Below are positions 53,865-62,888 of a stretch of DNA of 64,000 nucleotides, piece after piece. Every line of letters starts with the position of its first letter. The first letter of the stretch is position 1. The notes below the pieces were generated by a model. That model had not been told where the DNA came from and ran no database searches. It saw nothing but the letters and a program-made list of their open reading frames with translations. Source of the stretch: Halosolutus halophilus (GTDB lineage Archaea; Halobacteriota; Halobacteria; Halobacteriales; Natrialbaceae); contig NZ_CP094974.1 in assembly GCF_022869805.1 (NCBI RefSeq), positions 310,001 through 374,000 on the forward strand. The letters are read 5' to 3'. The position numbers and the translations under genes were made by a program.

Positions 53865-54752
53865 CTACTCGCCGTCGCTCTCTGGCGCCTCTTCGAAGCC
53901 TTCGAGGTCGAACCAGAGTTCGAGTTCGAACTCGTTGTCGCCCGATTCTTCTGCGGGAAGGCCGAACTCGTCGGCCGCGGAGCCACAGACGGGACCCGCA
54001 CCATCGACGGTGTCGAAGCCGGGGACGGCGAAGGTGTCGTCGACGAGCGTCGCCGTGGCGGTTCCGCTCTCCTCGTCGACCTCGAACGGCGATCCGGTGA
54101 GGCCGTTGTCGCTGGTCCCGGTCGTCATCTCGAGTTCGGTCTGAGTCACGCAGGTCGAGTCGGGTGCGATGCCACGGAGCGGATCGATAACGTCGGCCTC
54201 GATTTCGAAGTCCGCTTCGGCCGTCATCTCACCCGTCTCGGGATCGATCGTGCCCTCGAACCCGTTCGGCGCGCTCATCTGGACTTCGGCGCGATCCGCG
54301 TTGACGTTGAAGGAGGTGATCAGCGGGACGGTGACGTCCTCGGCGTCCGCTTCCCACGTCCCCTCCTCGAGATCGACGTCGGCGTCGATGACGAACGACT
54401 CCTCTTCCCACTCAACGTTTTCCGGTGCGTTCTCGGGCAGAGGTTCGTCCTCGTCGCTCTCCGGGAAGACGACCTCCCGATCTCCACCGAGCAGGATCGT
54501 CCCTTCCTGTCCGTAGGCGGTGAACGACGACTCGGCCTGTCTGTCGGCGGTGAACGACGATTCGGCGGTGGACCTGTCGACGGTAGCCGTGACGGTTACG
54601 TCGGCGTCGGTCGTGCCGTCTCCATCGATCGAAGATCGGTCGCTGGACTCCGTCGGCGGGGTCGCTGCCCCGGCAGCAGCCAGACTTATCCCGACGACCG
54701 AGAGTATCACGAGAGACGCCACCGCAACTGCGACAGCGTTCGTTCTCGTCAT
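53865..54752 (-). CDS. Secreted acidic protein, function unknown
   Basis: This 295-residue protein has a Sec signal (AVAVAVASLVILSVVGISLA) with an AxA-like cleavage. The mature part begins with a serine/aspartate-rich stretch, then an imperfect 10-residue repeat (SSFTADRQAE, SSFTAYGQEG), then beta-strand sequence with two Cys (DSTCVTQTELEMT and GPVCGSAADEFG). The C-terminus is acidic and lacks an obvious sorting signal or anchor, so it may be released. Function not known. Confidence 0.68.
   Translation of the reverse strand: MTRTNAVAVAVASLVILSVVGISLAAAGAATPPTESSDRSSIDGDGTTDADVTVTATVDRSTAESSFTADRQAESSFTAYGQEGTILLGGDREVVFPESDEDEPLPENAPENVEWEEESFVIDADVDLEEGTWEADAEDVTVPLITSFNVNADRAEVQMSAPNGFEGTIDPETGEMTAEADFEIEADVIDPLRGIAPDSTCVTQTELEMTTGTSDNGLTGSPFEVDEESGTATATLVDDTFAVPGFDTVDGAGPVCGSAADEFGLPAEESGDNEFELELWFDLEGFEEAPESDGE
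54516..54575 (-). repeat. 30-base tandem repeat in the secreted protein gene
   Basis: GGCGGTGAACGACGA(C/T)TCGG occurs at 54516 and again at 54546, a 30-base period giving the ten-residue repeat SSFTADRQAE/SSFTAYGQEG. The frame is preserved, so the duplication lengthens the protein by ten residues. Confidence 0.75.
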
Positions 54753-55189
54753 GAGTTCCCCGCTCCCGTGCTGGATATCGTGTTCGGCAGGGATCCAGTC
54801 CCGCCCGTTCTGTCAGGCCCACCGTCGACCGGCCGCAGGGGGGAACGATTCCTGCGTGCGGTCGGTATCGTGTTCCGTTCCTCTGTCATATTCGTGGACT
54901 CGTTCTACCTGATTACGACTGACGACTTATACCCCATTTGTACTAAAACATTATTTATCTCTGGAGGATACGAATAGATGTTCCAAAATACCGTATTTTC
55001 CGGATATCGAGAACGCTATCGTTGCCGCGGTCGGCGCCTCTTCGAGACGGATCGGAACGGTATCGGGACGCGGGCCAGTCGACGGAGATCGTTCCAGTCG
55101 ACCGTGAACAACGGCGCGAAACCCTGAACGGGTTGGATTCCGGTTCCCGTTCCGGTACGTTTATACCTCGTTCGGCGGACGATGCACGT
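54753..55189. other. AT-rich intergenic region
   Basis: About 440 bases with no supported coding frame. The central part (54930-55000) is AT-rich with several possible TATA boxes (ATTATTTATC at about 54949), which could serve the secreted-protein gene on the minus strand. The plus-strand box at 55160 serves the small gene at 55190. Nothing else was seen. Confidence 0.4.
55160..55165 (+). promoter_or_regulatory. TATA box of the 45-residue membrane protein gene
   Basis: TTTATA lies 30 bases before the ATG at 55190, predicting a leaderless transcript. The upstream GC-rich sequence contrasts with the box. Confidence 0.55.
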
Positions 55190-55327
55190 ATGGCAGTCGA
55201 TCTCAGTGAGTTCGAGCACCCGGCGTGGACCGCTGCGGCAGGAACCGGCGTCGCCTATCTGCTCCTCCTCGCGCTGTTGACGGTCGCCCTGTTCGTCGTC
55301 CCGTGGCTCGTCTTCGCGACCCTGTAG
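55190..55327 (+). CDS. Single-helix small membrane protein (45 residues)
   Basis: The frame from ATG 55190 to TAG 55325-55327 encodes 45 residues: an acidic start (AVDLSEFEHPAWTAAAGTG) and one long hydrophobic helix (VAYLLLLALLTVALFVVPWL). A TATA box 30 bases upstream and normal codon use support it. Similar single-helix peptides are widely conserved in haloarchaea, but I cannot name a family. Confidence 0.62.
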   Translation: MAVDLSEFEHPAWTAAAGTGVAYLLLLALLTVALFVVPWLVFATL

Positions 55328-55441
55328 TCGGCCGACTCGAAGTCCTGCGACGACGGCACGGCTCGGCGGATTTGGGGGTTCGATCGACCGGACGACGATC
55401 CCGTTCTCGACGTCGCTCTTCAGAAAACGAAGCGACTGCGA

Positions 55442-56659
55442 TCAGGCGAACGTCTTCGAGACGTCCTCGGCGTCGTCTGAGTCGGCCTGCACTTTCTCCC
55501 AGGCGTTGCGGAAGTCCTCCATCCGGATCTCGGTCCGATCGTCGCGGATGGCGAACATCCCGGCTTCCGTACAGACGGCTTTGATGTCCGCACCGGAGGC
55601 CTCCTCGGCGTCGGTGGCCAGCGTCGCGAAGTCGACGTCGTCGGCCACGTTCATGCCGCGGGTGTGGATCTCGAAGATGATCTCGCGACCCTCCTGGTTC
55701 GGCTTGGGCACCTCGATGAGGCGGTCGAAGCGGCCGGGCCGGAGGATGGCCCGATCGAGCATGTCGAAGCGGTTGGTGGCGGCGATGATGCGGATCTCGC
55801 CGCGATCCTCGAAGCCGTCCATCTCGGAGAGGAGTTGCATCATCGTCCGCTGGACCTCGGCGTCGCCGGAGGTCTTCGACTCCGTCCGCTTGGCGGCGAT
55901 CGCGTCGATCTCGTCGATGAAGATGACGGCGGGTTCGTGCTCGCGGGCGACCTCGAACAGGTCGCGGACCAGTTTCGCCCCCTCGCCGATGAACTTGTGG
56001 ACGAGTTCGGAACCGGCCATCTTGATGAAGGTGGCGTCGGTCTGGTTGGCGACGGCCTTCGCGAGCATCGTCTTCCCGGTCCCCGGCGGGCCGTGCAGTA
56101 GGACGCCGCTCGGTGGATCGATGCCGACGTCCTCGAACATGTCGGGCTTCTCGAGGGGCATCTCGACGGTTTCGCGAACCTCCTGCATCTGCTCTTCGAG
56201 ACCGCCGATGTCCTCGTAGCTGACGTCGGGACTCTCGGTGACCTCCATCACGCGGGCACGCACGTCGGTCTCGCTCGAGAGACTCTTGACGATAGAGAGG
56301 GAGTTGTTGACCGCGACGCGTGCGTCGGGTTCGAGGTCCTCGCGCATCTCCTCGGTGACTTCCGTCAGGGCTTCCTGGTTGTTCCCGTGCTGTTTGATGA
56401 TGACGCCTTCGTCCGTGATTTCCTGGACGGTGGCGACGAACAGCGGCGACTGCTTGAGTTTCTTGTTCTCGTGGGTCAGTCGCTCGAGTTTCTGCTGGTA
56501 CTTGTTGTTCTCGGCGTTCGCATCGAGGAGTTTGTCGCGCATCTCCTCGTTTTGCGTCTCGAGGATCTCCAGCCGTTCCTCGAGCGCCTGGATTTTCTCC
56601 TGTTGGGACGCCTCGTCCTCGTCGTATGGGAGGTCGACGTCGTCCACAGTGTCACTCAT
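55442..56659 (-). CDS. pan: Proteasome-activating nucleotidase (PAN)
   Basis: This 405-residue AAA+ ATPase unfolds proteins for the 20S proteasome. The start is the ATG at 56659 (SDTVDDVDLPYDEDEA). It has an N-terminal coiled coil (about 15-75), an OB-fold linker ending AVNNSLSIVKSLSSE, Walker A GPPGTGKT, Walker B VIFIDEIDAIAAKR and the pore loop GSELVHKFIGEG, plus the SRH ATNRFDMLDRAILRPGRFDR. The C-terminus ends TFA where the proteasome-docking HbYX motif is expected. A TATA-like CTTATG lies about 25 bases upstream. Confidence 0.96.
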   Translation of the reverse strand: MSDTVDDVDLPYDEDEASQQEKIQALEERLEILETQNEEMRDKLLDANAENNKYQQKLERLTHENKKLKQSPLFVATVQEITDEGVIIKQHGNNQEALTEVTEEMREDLEPDARVAVNNSLSIVKSLSSETDVRARVMEVTESPDVSYEDIGGLEEQMQEVRETVEMPLEKPDMFEDVGIDPPSGVLLHGPPGTGKTMLAKAVANQTDATFIKMAGSELVHKFIGEGAKLVRDLFEVAREHEPAVIFIDEIDAIAAKRTESKTSGDAEVQRTMMQLLSEMDGFEDRGEIRIIAATNRFDMLDRAILRPGRFDRLIEVPKPNQEGREIIFEIHTRGMNVADDVDFATLATDAEEASGADIKAVCTEAGMFAIRDDRTEIRMEDFRNAWEKVQADSDDAEDVSKTFA

Positions 56660-56679
56660 CACCCATGGTTTGGGTGTTG

Positions 56680-56687
56680 GTTCATAA
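56680..56687 (-). promoter_or_regulatory. TATA-like box of pan
   Basis: TTCATAAG on the plus strand (CTTATGAA on minus) lies about 25 bases upstream of the pan ATG at 56659, as expected for a haloarchaeal leaderless promoter. Confidence 0.45.
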
Positions 56688-56748
56688 GAGGCTTCGGGTC
56701 GGTGCACCGCGGCGGAGTTGATAACTGTCGTGAATAAAATGAAACAGA

Positions 56749-56783
56749 AAATATTATCACTCCGTATTCGGTATGTAGTGATA
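56749..56783 (+). promoter_or_regulatory. Promoter and inverted-repeat operator before the HTH gene
   Basis: AAATATTAT (56749-56757) is a TATA box about 30 bases before the ATG at 56786. TATCAC at 56755-56760 and GTGATA at 56778-56783 form a perfect six-base inverted repeat with a 17-base spacer, spanning the expected transcription start. This is the usual place for a repressor operator and could allow autoregulation by the encoded HTH protein. Confidence 0.5.
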
Positions 56784-56785
56784 CG

Positions 56786-57049
56786 ATGAGCGCATCAGTA
56801 CAGCAAGAGACCACCCAGCGGGGGACGTGGGACGACGTTCGCGATCTCCCACCGAGTGCCAAACTCGTCGCGAAGGTACTCGAGTACAACGACACGATGA
56901 CCCAGCAACAGATCGCCGACGAGACGCTATTGCCGGCCCGGACGGTCCGGTACGCGCTGAATCGACTCGACGAACAGAACGTCGTCGACTCCCGGTTCTC
57001 GTTCTCGGACGCCCGCAAGCGCCTTTACAGCCTCGACATCGAGTCCTAA
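56786..57049 (+). CDS. Small winged-helix transcription regulator (MarR-like)
   Basis: This 87-residue protein has one winged helix: LPPSAKLVAKVLEYNDTMTQ, then QQIADETLLPARTVRYALNR (recognition helix) and VVDSRFSFSDARKRLYSLDI (wing). It is divergent from pan, with an inverted repeat over its own promoter. Proteins like this are abundant in haloarchaea and bind DNA as dimers. Its targets are unknown; pan is one candidate by position. Confidence 0.82.
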   Translation: MSASVQQETTQRGTWDDVRDLPPSAKLVAKVLEYNDTMTQQQIADETLLPARTVRYALNRLDEQNVVDSRFSFSDARKRLYSLDIES

Positions 57050-57223
57050 CCTGGGTGTTGCGTTTTCGGATCGCTTTCTCTCGTCTCCGTGGGCCGATTC
57101 CGAGTCTGTAGGGCCGATTCCAAGCGGTCAGTCTCCGTCGCCCGCGGCGCGAATCAGTCGGCTCGCTTTACTTTCACTCCGGTCGCGGAACCCCTTTAGG
57201 GCAGGCACTCGAACCACGGGCCA

Positions 57224-58585
57224 ATGACGCGGGTGATACACACGGGCGACACCCATATCGGGTACCAGCAGTACAACACGCCCGATCGACGCCGGGACTT
57301 TCTCGAGGCGTTTCGACAGGTCGTCGACGACGCGGTCGCAGACGACGTCGACGCGGTGGTCCACGCGGGGGACCTGTTTCACGATCGGCGGCCGGGACTG
57401 GTCGACCTGCAGGGGACCGTCGAGATTCTCCGGACGCTCGCCGACGCGGATATCCCGTTTCTCGCCGTCGTCGGCAACCACGAGGGCAAACGCGACGCCC
57501 AGTGGCTGGATCTCTTCGCGGATCTCGGACTCGCGACGCGACTCGGTGCGACCCCGCACGTGATCGACGACGTCGCGTTCTACGGACTGGACTTCGTCCC
57601 CCGATCGCGACGGGAGGACCTCGAGTACGAGTTCGAACCGGTACCCGACGCGGCCGACCACGCCGCCCTCGTGGGCCACGGCCTGTTCGAACCGTTCGCC
57701 CACGCCGACTGGGACACCGACCGTCTCCTCGCGGAGTCGACGGTCGACTTCGACGCCGTCCTGCTCGGTGACAACCACGACCCCGGCACCGCCGAGGTAC
57801 GGGACACGTGGGTCACGTACTGCGGCTCGACCGAACGCGCGAGCGCGAGCGAACGCGAGGCCCGCGGCTACAACCTCGTCAGCTTCGACGACGAGGTCGC
57901 GATCCGCCGCCGTGGGCTCGACGCGACCCGCGAGTTCGTCTTCGTCGACCTCGAACTCGCCGGAAACGAGGGGATCGATCGGATCCAGGAGCGGGTCCGG
58001 CAACACGACCTCGAGGACGCGGTCGTCATCGTGACGATCGAGGGCGAGGGTGCCCCGATCACGCCCGCGACGGTCGAGGAGTTCGCCCTCGATCGGGACG
58101 CGCTCGTCGCCCGGGTCAACGATCGCCGGGACCTCCCCGACGACGCGGACGAGGTGACGGTGAGTTTCGCCGATCCCGACGAGGCGGTTCGCGAGCGAAT
58201 CCGCGAACTGGGGCTCAGCGACGCCGCCCGCGACATCGACGAGGCGGTCCGGAACGACGATCTTCCGGACTCGAACGTCCGCGAGACCGTAGAGCGGCGC
58301 GTCCGCGACCTGCTCGAGGACGACGACGCGGCGTTCGATCCGGCGGTTGGTGACGACGGTGCCGTCGGGACCGATCGCACGACCGACGGGAAGTCGACCG
58401 TCGCCGACGCGATCGCGGAGGACGGCGGGAGCGACTCGACGGCCGATACGGAGCCACCCGCAGACGCGGCGGACGCCGACGACGCCGACATCGGCGACGC
58501 TACCGGCGCCGACGCTGACGCTACCGACGCCGACACCGGCGACGCTGCCGACGCCGACACCGCGTCGCTGGGTGATTTCGCGTGA
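57224..58585 (+). CDS. mre11: DNA double-strand break repair nuclease Mre11
   Basis: This 453-residue nuclease has the phosphodiesterase motifs [16 protein letters not shown] (Asp9, His11), [35 protein letters not shown] and [10 protein letters not shown], then [19 protein letters not shown]. Residues from about 390 are an Asp/Ala-rich low-complexity tail. It acts with Rad50, which starts inside its final codon. An Asp-Ala repeat tail is a halophilic feature. Confidence 0.95.
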   Translation: MTRVIHTGDTHIGYQQYNTPDRRRDFLEAFRQVVDDAVADDVDAVVHAGDLFHDRRPGLVDLQGTVEILRTLADADIPFLAVVGNHEGKRDAQWLDLFADLGLATRLGATPHVIDDVAFYGLDFVPRSRREDLEYEFEPVPDAADHAALVGHGLFEPFAHADWDTDRLLAESTVDFDAVLLGDNHDPGTAEVRDTWVTYCGSTERASASEREARGYNLVSFDDEVAIRRRGLDATREFVFVDLELAGNEGIDRIQERVRQHDLEDAVVIVTIEGEGAPITPATVEEFALDRDALVARVNDRRDLPDDADEVTVSFADPDEAVRERIRELGLSDAARDIDEAVRNDDLPDSNVRETVERRVRDLLEDDDAAFDPAVGDDGAVGTDRTTDGKSTVADAIAEDGGSDSTADTEPPADAADADDADIGDATGADADATDADTGDAADADTASLGDFA

Positions 58586-61260
58586 GGGTCGATCGCATTC
58601 GGCTACGGAACTTCAAGTGCTACGGCGAGGCCGACCTCTCGCTCGATCGGGGCGTCACCGTCGTCCACGGCGTCAACGGCAGCGGGAAGTCGACGCTGCT
58701 CGAGGCGGTCTTCTTCGCCCTCTACGGCTCGAAGGCCCTGGACGATCGCACCCTCGACGACGTCATCACGATCGGCGAAGAGGCGGCCGAGGTCGAACTC
58801 GCGTTCACCCACGACGGCCACGCGTACCACGTCGAACGCCACCTCAAACTGCGCGGTGACCGGGCGGCGACCACGAAGTGCGTCCTCGAGACGCCCTCGG
58901 AGACGATCGAAGGTGCGCGGGACGTGCGCGCGACGGTGACCCGGCTCCTGCGGATGGACGCCGACGCGTTCGTCAACTGCGCGTACGTTCGACAGGGCGA
59001 GGTGAACAAGCTCATCCACGCCTCACCGAGCGATCGCCAGGACATGATCGACGACCTGCTCCAGCTCGGTGCGCTCGAGGAGTATCGCGAGCGGGCGAGC
59101 GACGCTCGACTCGGCGTGAAGACGGTTCTCGACGGCCAGCAAGAAGTCCTCGAGAACCTCCGGTCGCAGGTGGAGGAGAAGGAAGCGAAGGACCTCCACG
59201 AGCGGCTGAACGGACTCGAGTCCCGACGCCGGGAGACGATCGAGCAAATCGACCACTACGAGAGCCAGCGCGAGCAGGCCCGGTCGACGCTCGAGGCCGC
59301 CGAGGACGTCCTCGAGCGCCACGAGGAAACCCGCGAGGAGATCGAGACCCTGGAGGCCGAGATCGACGACCTCCGATCGAAGATCAGCGAAACCGAACGC
59401 AAGCGGGAGGACGCGCGAGAGGAGATCCGTGATCTCGAGGCGCGACGCGAGGAACTGGCCGACGAACGCGACGAACTGCTCGCCGAGGTCGACCTCGACG
59501 AGACCGACGACGAGGCGATCGAGGACCGGATCGAGGACCTCGAGGAGCGAGACGACGACCTCCGGGACGACCTCGAAGACGTCCGGGTGACGATCACCGA
59601 GAAAACCGGGACCGTCGATCGGCTTCGCGAGGAGGTCACGGAACTCGAGTCACAGGCCGACGAGGCCCGCGAGGAGGCGGACGCGCTCGAGAGTCGACTC
59701 GAGGACGACGAGCAGGCGATCGCCGATCGGGAGGAGAAACTGCAGGAACTCGACGAACGGCTCGAATCCGCACGTGCGAAGTTCGAGGACGCCCCCATCG
59801 CGTTCGGCGAGGCGGCCGACCACGTCGCCGCACTCGAGCGAGAGCGCGAGGACCTGACCGAGGAGATCAGCGACGTCACGGCCGACGCCAGGGCCGCCGA
59901 GAACGCCATCGAGGAGGCCGAAGCGCTGCTCGAGGAGGGCAAGTGTCCCGAGTGCGGCCAGCCGGTCGAGGACTCGCCACACGTCGACGTACTCGACGAG
60001 AAGCGAGCGCAACGCTCGACCCTCGAGGAGCGGCGCGAGGAACTCGAGGCCGAGCGCGACGACCTCGACGAGCGACTGGATCGGGCCGAAGACCTTCGCG
60101 AGGCGGAACGGGAGGTCGATCGGATCGAGACCAACCGAAACAACGTCGAGCAACTCCTCGCGGAGAAACGCGAGGCGCTCGCGGAGCGCCGAGAGAAACG
60201 CGATCAGTTGCGCGAGACGGCCGACGAGTACGAGTCCGAGGCCGAGACGAAACGCGCCGAGGCGGACGAACTCGAGGACGACGTCGACGCCGCGCGGGCC
60301 GAACTCGGCGAGATCAACACCGAGCGCGGGGAACTCAAAGCGACGCTGGAGACGCTCGAGCGGATCGCCGAAATCGACGACGAGCGAGCCGAACTGGCGA
60401 ATCGGATCGAGAGCCTGCGGGAGCGGCGATCGGACTGGGAGACGATGAACGACGAACGTCGGGAAGGACTGTCGGCGAAACGCGAGCGCAAGCGCGACCT
60501 CGAGTCGGAGTTCGACGAGGAGCGGGTCGAGGAGGCACGGACCGACAGACAGAACGCGGAGAACTACGTCGAGAAGGTCGACGAGAAACTCGCCGAACTC
60601 GAGGAGCAACGCGACGAACTCGGGAACGCGATCGGCGCGGTCGAACGGGAACTCGACGAACTCGACGAACTCCGGGACCGACTCGAATCCGTCGACGCCC
60701 GCCGTGCGAAGCTCGAGTCGCTGTACGAGGAGGCGGAGACCTTACAGGGGACCTATGGCGAGCTCCGATCGGAGTTGCGCCAGCGCAACGTGGAGACGCT
60801 CGAACGGCTGCTAAACGAGACGTTCGACCTCGTCTACCAGAACGACTCCTACGCGGGGATCGATCTGGACGGCGACTACCGGCTGACGGTCTACCAGAAG
60901 GACGGCGAAGCCCTCGAACCGGAACAGCTGTCGGGCGGCGAACGGGCGCTGTTCAACCTGAGTCTGCGGTGTGCGATCTACCGGCTGCTCGCCGAGGGCG
61001 TCGAGGGGACGGCCCCGATGCCGCCGCTCATCCTGGACGAGCCGACCGTCTTCCTCGACTCCGGGCACGTCACGCAACTCGTCTCACTGGTCGAATCGAT
61101 GCGCGATCTCGGCGTCGAACAGATCGTCGTCGTCAGCCACGACGAGGAACTCGTCGGCGCGGCCGACTCGCTGGTCCGAGTCGAGAAAGATGCGACGTCG
61201 AACCGCTCGCAGCTCGATCGCGGCGAGCCACCGGAGTCGGCCCTGCTCGCGTCCGACTAG
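58582..61260 (+). CDS. rad50: DNA double-strand break repair ATPase Rad50
   Basis: This 892-residue SMC-like ATPase starts with GTG overlapping the mre11 stop by four bases (GTGA). Walker A is VNGSGKST, the zinc hook is CPECGQP (Cys455 and Cys458) between two long antiparallel coiled coils, the ABC signature is [11 protein letters not shown] and Walker B is [14 protein letters not shown]. The length and layout are normal for archaeal Rad50. Confidence 0.96.
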   Translation: MRVDRIRLRNFKCYGEADLSLDRGVTVVHGVNGSGKSTLLEAVFFALYGSKALDDRTLDDVITIGEEAAEVELAFTHDGHAYHVERHLKLRGDRAATTKCVLETPSETIEGARDVRATVTRLLRMDADAFVNCAYVRQGEVNKLIHASPSDRQDMIDDLLQLGALEEYRERASDARLGVKTVLDGQQEVLENLRSQVEEKEAKDLHERLNGLESRRRETIEQIDHYESQREQARSTLEAAEDVLERHEETREEIETLEAEIDDLRSKISETERKREDAREEIRDLEARREELADERDELLAEVDLDETDDEAIEDRIEDLEERDDDLRDDLEDVRVTITEKTGTVDRLREEVTELESQADEAREEADALESRLEDDEQAIADREEKLQELDERLESARAKFEDAPIAFGEAADHVAALEREREDLTEEISDVTADARAAENAIEEAEALLEEGKCPECGQPVEDSPHVDVLDEKRAQRSTLEERREELEAERDDLDERLDRAEDLREAEREVDRIETNRNNVEQLLAEKREALAERREKRDQLRETADEYESEAETKRAEADELEDDVDAARAELGEINTERGELKATLETLERIAEIDDERAELANRIESLRERRSDWETMNDERREGLSAKRERKRDLESEFDEERVEEARTDRQNAENYVEKVDEKLAELEEQRDELGNAIGAVERELDELDELRDRLESVDARRAKLESLYEEAETLQGTYGELRSELRQRNVETLERLLNETFDLVYQNDSYAGIDLDGDYRLTVYQKDGEALEPEQLSGGERALFNLSLRCAIYRLLAEGVEGTAPMPPLILDEPTVFLDSGHVTQLVSLVESMRDLGVEQIVVVSHDEELVGAADSLVRVEKDATSNRSQLDRGEPPESALLASD

Positions 61261-61309
61261 GGTGGGTCGCAAACTCGCGATCGGCTCCGATCGGGATTCC
61301 TGACTCCGA

Positions 61310-61780
61310 TCAGGAGGCATCGATAGACGGGTCTTCGGACGGTGTAGCGTCCCCCGCGTCCGCGGTGCGAATCGCGTCGAGGGCCCGCTCACACTTTTCG
61401 GTGAGTTCGTAGCCACGCTCGCCGGCGACGTCGGTTTCCGCGAGGAGACCGGCAGCCGAGAGCACCGTGAGACGGCCGTGAAGGTCGCTCTCGCAGAAGT
61501 CGTACCCGTCGAGGAGCGTGCGGATTCCGAGGGGGCCGCGTTCGTCGAGTTCGACCAGCAGTCCGAGCGTTTCGTCGTCGTGGACGTTCGTCAGGAGCGT
61601 CCGAACCGGGGTACTGACCGTTCGGGCGGCGGTTTCGAGCGCCGATTCGTCGATGGACTCCAGGCGATCGTTCTGGACGTAACACTCGTTGCCAGTTTCC
61701 GGATCCCGAACGAGACTCGCACTGTCGGATTCCTTGAGCAGTAGATAGCGTTTGCCGGTGTCGTCGCGTACGGTTTTCAT
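61310..61780 (-). CDS. Haloarchaeal protein of unknown function (winged-helix-like)
   Basis: This 156-residue protein begins KTVRDDTGKRYLLLKESDSA, a small beta sheet, then RDPETGNECYVQNDRLESID, and its middle is a helical winged-helix-like unit (ERGPLGIRTLLDGYDFCESD, then LHGRLTVLSAAGLLAETDVA). It matches a haloarchaeal family often next to rad50 (recalled as DUF7346). Function unknown; the domain suggests DNA or protein binding. Confidence 0.7.
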   Translation of the reverse strand: MKTVRDDTGKRYLLLKESDSASLVRDPETGNECYVQNDRLESIDESALETAARTVSTPVRTLLTNVHDDETLGLLVELDERGPLGIRTLLDGYDFCESDLHGRLTVLSAAGLLAETDVAGERGYELTEKCERALDAIRTADAGDATPSEDPSIDAS

Positions 61781-61868
61781 GGTGGGTTCGATCGTCCGGT
61801 ATCAGCCAATCATAGATGATCGTTCATTTAGGTTTCGCCTGACCGGCCGGAGCGAGCGGCTGGCCCGG

Positions 61869-62483
61869 TCACGTCGTCCCTTCGTCGCCGTCAGCGCTCG
61901 TCGTGGCATCTGTCTCGGTGTCGGGTGCCGCGTCCGGCCGGCCGCCGGTATTCGTCGAGGCGTCAGTCGCCGCGTCGCCGGGGTCCGATTTCGTCACGTC
62001 GTCGGGCTTTGCTTCGGTCTCGGATTCGGCTCCGTCTTCCGTTCCGGTCCCGTCGTCGGCCTCGGTTCCGTCCGCCACTTCGGACCCGTCCTCGGCCGCC
62101 TCGGGCTTGCCGTCGTCGACCTCCATCGCCTCGTAGGCCCGGTACCGGCGGTAGGCGAACACGGACAGGGTGGTGGCACCAGCGAGCAGGGCGAGACTGC
62201 GGGTCGTCCGGCCCTCGAAGAACAGGAAGAGGAGGCCGAGCGACGCGGCCAGGATCGCCGCGTTGAGGACGAGCACCAGACTCCAGAAGTGCTCGAGGAG
62301 TTCTCCCGGAACGTCCGTCTCGGCGGTCGAGACGTCGGGGATCGACACCGACGTCGACTCGGCGGTCGATTCCCCGCGCTCCCGCGAGACGTCGGGGATC
62401 GTCAACGAGTCGCTGTCCGGATCCCTGAACTCCTCTTCCGGATCGTACTCCTCCGGTTCGTGCTCGGTCCGATCGAACAGCAC
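61869..62483 (-). CDS. Membrane protein with acidic disordered tails (DUF7322-like)
   Basis: I use the GTG at 62483 (start of LFDRTEHEPEEYDPEEEF), giving 204 residues; the upstream frame adds only nine residues. The N-terminal part is acidic, the centre has two hydrophobic helices (LVLVLNAAILAASLGLLFLF and SLALLAGATTLSVFAYRRYR), and the C-terminal third is a low-complexity Asp/Thr/Glu/Ala tail. I recall a haloarchaeal family with this plan (DUF7322). Function unknown. Confidence 0.65.
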   Translation of the reverse strand: MLFDRTEHEPEEYDPEEEFRDPDSDSLTIPDVSRERGESTAESTSVSIPDVSTAETDVPGELLEHFWSLVLVLNAAILAASLGLLFLFFEGRTTRSLALLAGATTLSVFAYRRYRAYEAMEVDDGKPEAAEDGSEVADGTEADDGTGTEDGAESETEAKPDDVTKSDPGDAATDASTNTGGRPDAAPDTETDATTSADGDEGTT

Positions 62484-62562
62484 ACCTATCCGGACGAGAA
62501 GCGGCCGCAAAAGGGTTCGCGTTCGGGTCGGCCTGTGCCTGCGTCTCGGACCTCGGGAGCGC

Positions 62563-62742
62563 TCAGGCGAGATCGTCGAGTGCGAGCGTCTGGGACGTCT
62601 CTACCCAGGCAAGTGGGTTCTCGGCGTCGTAGAAGACGATGCCGTCTTCCGTCTCGTAGGATTCGATCGTCGCGGTCTCGTCGAGATCGCTACGCGGTTC
62701 GCTACTGTCCGTCGTCTCGTCGTCGTTCACACGGGTGGACAC
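62563..62742 (-). CDS. Small acidic protein (DUF7331-like)
   Basis: The start is the GTG at 62742, preceded by AGGTGATC, an excellent Shine-Dalgarno match five to ten bases upstream; an upstream GTG at 62751 is less well placed. The product is 59 residues: an acidic, serine-rich half, then the conserved block ATIESYETEDGIVFYDAENP and LAWVETSQTLALDD, which is the known pattern of a small haloarchaeal family (recalled as DUF7331). Function unknown. Confidence 0.68.
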   Translation of the reverse strand: MSTRVNDDETTDSSEPRSDLDETATIESYETEDGIVFYDAENPLAWVETSQTLALDDLA

Positions 62743-62888
62743 TTCGATCACCTGACTGTATGTTAAGTGTTACCACATTATATGTCTTGTTGCCCCCACA
62801 AAATCACGTTGTAGTTGGCGGTCAGTGGCCGGCGATGCCCGGATCGGAGTACTGGGGTTTTTATTCGCCGACTTCGAACCTCGGGACC

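Noticed and set aside
58440-58580. CRISPR-like repetitive DNA
   Set aside because: The repetition is a coding Asp-Ala microsatellite without regular spacers.
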